Positions 6,799-8,903 of a stretch of 8,903 nt of DNA are shown in pieces. The stretch's first letter is position 1. The number at the start of each line of letters is the position of its first letter. The position numbers and the translations under genes were made by a program. A model generated the notes under the pieces. It was given only the letters and a program-made list of their open reading frames with translations. It searched no databases and was not told the DNA's origin. Source of the stretch: an uncultured Selenomonas sp. (GTDB lineage: Bacteria > Bacillota > Negativicutes > Selenomonadales > Selenomonadaceae); NCBI GenBank assembly GCA_937915915.1, contig CALGGN010000415.1, forward strand, positions 1 to 8,903. The letters are read 5' to 3'.

Positions 6799-7755
6799 CT
6801 ATCCCAACATCTGCAGCCCGACACAGCTCGCAAGGAGCGCCGTTGCCCAGAAGACAAAAACCACCTTTACCTCCGACCATCCGCCCAGCTCGAAATGATG
6901 ATGGATGGGACTCATCCGGAAAATGCGCTTGCCTGTCGTCTGGAAAGAAATCACCTGCAAAATGACGGACAACGTCTCGCATACAAAGATAAATCCGATC
7001 ACCGGCAAGAGCAGTTCCGTATGCGTAAGGATCCCCATGGCGGCAAAGGCTCCGCCCAATGCCAGCGAACCTGTATCTCCCATGAATATCCTGGCGGGGT
7101 GCGCATTGAACTTCAAAAAAGCGATGCATGCCCCCACGGTCGCGACACAGAAAATCGCCAGATCCTCATGTCCCGTCATGGCGCAGACCACCGCATAGGC
7201 GCTGGAAGCGATCGCCATCGTGCCGGAAGCAAGGCCGTCCAGCCCGTCGGTCAGATTCACTGCGTTGGATGTTCCGACCAGGACAAAAAGCACCAGTGCG
7301 TAATAAGCCGCCCCTAAATCGATATTCCGATCCAGCACAGGAACCCAGATCCCCGTATGGATGCCGAGCACCTGCGTGCCGATGTACATCACGACCACCG
7401 CAATCAAAATCTGCCCCAGCAGTTTCTGCTTTGCCCGCAGGCCAAGGTTCTGCTTTTTGACCACCTTGATATAGTCATCCAGAAAGCCCAGCACGAAGTG
7501 TCCCAGCATAATGAAGAGCGCCAGCAGCACCTCCGTCGTAATGGGCGCTGCCGCCAGCGTCGCCGCCGTAATGCCCAGGATGATCATGATGCCGCCCATA
7601 GTGGGCGTACCGCTTTTCGCCTGATGGCTTTTCGGTCCTTCCTCCCGAATGCTCTGCCCGAATTTCAGCTTATGCAGCCAAGGGATGAAGAACGGGCCTG
7701 TCAGCAGCACAAAGCCTGCCGCTACGGCAGCCGCCGTCGCCAAAGATATCAACAT
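6799..7755 (-). CDS. mraY: Phospho-MurNAc-pentapeptide transferase MraY
   Basis: MraY is the integral membrane enzyme that transfers phospho-MurNAc-pentapeptide from UDP to undecaprenyl phosphate, forming lipid I. The 318-residue, roughly ten-helix protein contains GTPTMGG (49-55), FLDDYIKV (91-98, with the Asp pair corresponding to E. coli D115/D116), NLTDGLDGLASG (167-178), FMGDTGSLALGG (224-235, with the third essential Asp at 227) and PIHHHFELGG (283-292). The open frame can be extended to a TTG at 7770 (adding MGERS), but the ATG at 7755 has GGGAG eight bases upstream and gives the standard N-terminus. The stop TAG at 6799-6801 directly abuts an in-frame ATG belonging to murD. murF should lie directly upstream; only its last codons are present. 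Confidence 0.97.
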   Translation of the reverse strand: MLISLATAAAVAAGFVLLTGPFFIPWLHKLKFGQSIREEGPKSHQAKSGTPTMGGIMIILGITAATLAAAPITTEVLLALFIMLGHFVLGFLDDYIKVVKKQNLGLRAKQKLLGQILIAVVVMYIGTQVLGIHTGIWVPVLDRNIDLGAAYYALVLFVLVGTSNAVNLTDGLDGLASGTMAIASSAYAVVCAMTGHEDLAIFCVATVGACIAFLKFNAHPARIFMGDTGSLALGGAFAAMGILTHTELLLPVIGFIFVCETLSVILQVISFQTTGKRIFRMSPIHHHFELGGWSEVKVVFVFWATALLASCVGLQMLG

Positions 7756-7763
7756 GGATCTTT

Positions 7764-7768
7764 CTCCC
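7764..7768 (-). promoter_or_regulatory. Ribosome binding site choosing the ATG of mraY
   Basis: GGGAG on the minus strand lies eight bases before the ATG at 7753-7755. It overlaps the alternative TTG at 7768-7770, which has no good site of its own. It begins three bases after the murF stop TGA (7772-7774), as expected for a coupled murF-mraY pair. Confidence 0.7.
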
Positions 7769-7771
7769 AAC

Positions 7772-7831
7772 TCAAATCATTTCAATAATTTTCTCCATCT
7801 GCATGCCGCGCGATCCCTTGAAAAGCACGGT
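7772..7831 (-). pseudogene. murF: 3' remnant of murF (C-terminus only)
   Basis: The final residues of the frame, TVLFKGSRGMQMEKIIEMI, match the end of UDP-MurNAc-tripeptide--D-alanyl-D-alanine ligase MurF; E. coli MurF ends similarly with a VKGSRS motif followed by ME and hydrophobic residues. The stop lies 16 bases before the mraY ATG, exactly where murF ends in dcw clusters. The other roughly 430 residues, including the P-loop and substrate-binding parts, are missing and replaced by methionine aminopeptidase sequence. The right boundary is uncertain by a few codons, because GlyAsp(Thr) is shared by both families at this point. MurF is essential for making the pentapeptide precursor, so the native genome should have an intact gene here. 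Confidence 0.85.
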
Positions 7832-8218
7832 ATCGCCCTCCTGCAGGATATCCTCTGCCTTCGGAATACCGTGACACACCACCTCGTTGATGCTTGTGCA
7901 TACACTCATGGGGAACGGCGGAGTCTCTTCGTCGCCCCCATAGTTCAGACAGGCGGGAATAGCCCCGTGCTTATCACAATAGTCACGACAAATCTGGTCG
8001 ATCTCCAGCGTCGACATGCCGGCATGTATGGCGGCACCTACCGCGTCGAGCACACCGGTGTTCACCACACCAGCACGCCTGATGCCTTCTATCTGCTCCG
8101 GTGTCTTCACCAGTTCGCGCGTAGGCACCAGCGCACCTTTGTTTTCTAAGTACATGATGCGCTTATCCAGTTCCGAGGGCTGCTCCCCCGGCTTGCAACG
8201 CCATCTTCTTTTTCCCAT
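7772..8218 (-). CDS. map: Chimeric frame: N-terminal methionine aminopeptidase joined to the MurF tail
   Basis: This 148-residue frame begins as a type I methionine aminopeptidase with the N-terminal extension of Bacteroidetes enzymes (MGKRRW, then PSELDKRIMYLENKG at 14-28), followed by KTPEQIEGIRRAG (38-50), GMSTLEID (67-74), SVCTSINEVVCHG (105-117) and a GD at 128-129. A normal protein would continue GDIVNVDV and reach the first metal ligands. Instead it continues with the MurF ending. The His of CHG (116) is kept, but all five metal ligands (D97, D108, H171, E204, E235 in E. coli) are missing, so the product cannot be an active peptidase. The ATG at 8218 follows AAGGAG and a Bacteroidetes-type promoter. 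The open frame extends upstream without a stop, but that part overlaps deoD and is not coding. Confidence 0.85.
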   Translation of the reverse strand: MGKRRWRCKPGEQPSELDKRIMYLENKGALVPTRELVKTPEQIEGIRRAGVVNTGVLDAVGAAIHAGMSTLEIDQICRDYCDKHGAIPACLNYGGDEETPPFPMSVCTSINEVVCHGIPKAEDILQEGDTVLFKGSRGMQMEKIIEMI

Positions 8219-8237
8219 AGTTCTCCTTTTTGGGCGA

Positions 8238-8269
8238 CAAAGGTACGAAAAAGCGCGCAAAGTGCCAAA
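8238..8269 (-). promoter_or_regulatory. Bacteroidetes-type promoter of map (TTTG-N20-TAnnTTTG)
   Basis: On the minus strand TTTG (8266-8269) is followed after 20 bases by TACCTTTG (8238-8245). This matches the published Bacteroidetes primary sigma consensus, TTTG at -33 and TAnnTTTG at -7 with 19-21 bases between. Transcription would start near 8231-8235, giving a leader of about 15 bases before the map ATG at 8218. The promoter fits in the 56-base space between the deoD stop and map. No similar element is seen in the dcw part. Confidence 0.75.
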
Positions 8270-8274
8270 TTTAT

Positions 8275-8903
8275 TTAAGCATTTATCAACGAAAAGGCCA
8301 CATCCATCATGTGTGTAAACGTTGTCTGCCGTTCCTCGGCCGTCGTCACCTCTCCCGTCAACATGTGGTCTGAGATGGTGCAGATGCCCAGTGCACGGTT
8401 GCCCGAGCGTGCCGCATTCAGATAGAGTCCGGCTATCTCCATCTCCACGGCCAATACGCCCATGTTCATCCATCGGTCGGTATGGGGATTCTCGTGATAG
8501 AACACATCCGACGACAGGACGTTGCCCACCATATAGTGATAGCCCAGCCGCTCGCAGGCCTCTGCAGCGCCCCGTGCCAGTCCGAAGTCGGCAATGGGTG
8601 CAAACGTGCCAGGCAGTTCGAACGACTGTGCATAGCACGAGTTGGTGCAGGCACCCATCGCTATCACCAGGTCGCCTACGTGCAGGTCGTTGTTGATGGA
8701 GCCTGCCGAACCCACACGGATGATGGTCTTCACGCCGTAGAAGTTGTAGAGCTCATAGGTGTAGATGCCGATGGAGGGCATGCCCATGCCGTGACCCATC
8801 ACGCTGACACGATGTCCCTTATACGTGCCTGTATAGCCCAGCATGCCACGCACATTATTGAACAGCACAGGGTTCTCCAAGAACGTCTCTGCCATGAATT
8901 CCA
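8275..8903 (-). CDS. deoD: Purine nucleoside phosphorylase DeoD-type, 5' end outside window
   Basis: This cytosolic enzyme splits purine (deoxy)nucleosides with phosphate to free base and (deoxy)ribose-1-phosphate for purine salvage. Counting from the Met at 8895, recognisable parts are NNVRGMLGYTGTYKG (13-27), VMGHGMG (32-38), RVGSAGS (60-66, phosphate loop, RVGSCGA in E. coli), GACTNS (81-86), VEMEIAG (149-155, the Met-Glu pair that holds the ribose), SDH (175-177, the catalytic Asp) and ERQTTF (187-192). The Met at 8895 is not the real start: the frame stays open to the window edge (Glu-Phe-Met-Ala-Glu-Thr), and the family has about 27 more residues here including the GDP-R/K motif. So this is a 5'-partial gene. 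Close E. coli-type similarity and the following map gene fit Prevotella-like DNA. Confidence 0.93.
   Translation of the reverse strand, partial: EFMAETFLENPVLFNNVRGMLGYTGTYKGHRVSVMGHGMGMPSIGIYTYELYNFYGVKTIIRVGSAGSINNDLHVGDLVIAMGACTNSCYAQSFELPGTFAPIADFGLARGAAEACERLGYHYMVGNVLSSDVFYHENPHTDRWMNMGVLAVEMEIAGLYLNAARSGNRALGICTISDHMLTGEVTTAEERQTTFTHMMDVAFSLINA

Noticed and set aside
3880..7317. Very long plus-strand open frame as a giant gene
   Set aside because: It lies exactly in codon register opposite four well-conserved mur genes, crosses their boundaries, has biased His/Arg/Gln-rich composition and no recognisable domain. It arises from rare TTA, CTA and TCA codons on the sense strand.
7772..8218. 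A genuine new bifunctional MAP-MurF enzyme
   Set aside because: Neither half retains a catalytic centre, and the neighbours on each side belong to different lineages, so a join artefact is far more likely.
8219..8638. Upstream extension of the map frame (about 140 extra residues starting at 8638)
   Set aside because: It overlaps deoD in another frame, has Cys/Arg/Gly-rich non-protein-like wording, and the MGKRRW start at 8218 has its own promoter and ribosome site.
1..8903. Novel defence, mobile or biosynthetic system
   Set aside because: All intact genes belong to well-known housekeeping families; no transposase, integrase, repeat array, toxin-antitoxin pair or nuclease-like gene is visible on either strand.

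Overview
The window is two unrelated pieces of DNA joined near position 7,830-7,860, with every gene on the minus strand. Positions 1 to about 7,830 carry the middle and end of a division and cell wall (dcw) cluster. Positions from about 7,860 to 8,903 carry a partial purine nucleoside phosphorylase gene and the first part of a methionine aminopeptidase gene, and look like Bacteroidetes (Prevotella-like) DNA.

The dcw part, read in the direction of transcription, is: the last ~17 codons of murF, then mraY, murD, murG, murC, ddl, ftsQ (divIB), a DUF881 membrane protein gene and the gene for small basic protein Sbp. From mraY to ddl the genes are 0 to 15 bases apart, and stop codons touch or overlap the next Shine-Dalgarno sequence. 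ftsQ and DUF881 follow after 50 and 26 bases, and sbp overlaps DUF881 by 4 bases. No promoter or terminator is obvious inside, so this is probably one operon. The products make UDP-MurNAc-pentapeptide (MurC, MurD, Ddl; MurF is lost), move it to the lipid carrier (MraY), add GlcNAc to form lipid II (MurG), and link wall synthesis to the divisome (FtsQ, perhaps DUF881 and Sbp). The order murC-ddl-ftsQ resembles the E. coli cluster, while DUF881-sbp is a Gram-positive/Firmicute hallmark. That mixture, the strong AGGAGG sites and the protein wording suggest a diderm Firmicute of the Negativicutes (Selenomonas/Mitsuokella-like). This assignment is inference.

The right-hand piece has a Bacteroidetes-type promoter (TTTG, 20 bases, TACCTTTG) between deoD and map. 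The map reading frame runs in frame into the last residues of MurF, giving a 148-residue hybrid that lacks the metal ligands of methionine aminopeptidase. A metagenomic assembly chimera at a short shared sequence is the simplest explanation. A real recombination would have destroyed an essential murF.

Downstream of sbp, at 16-50, there is a strong 35-base stem-loop of unknown role. I see no mobile element, CRISPR array, tRNA, rRNA or novel defence-type system. The notable feature is the junction; the rest is a largely ordinary cell-wall gene cluster.
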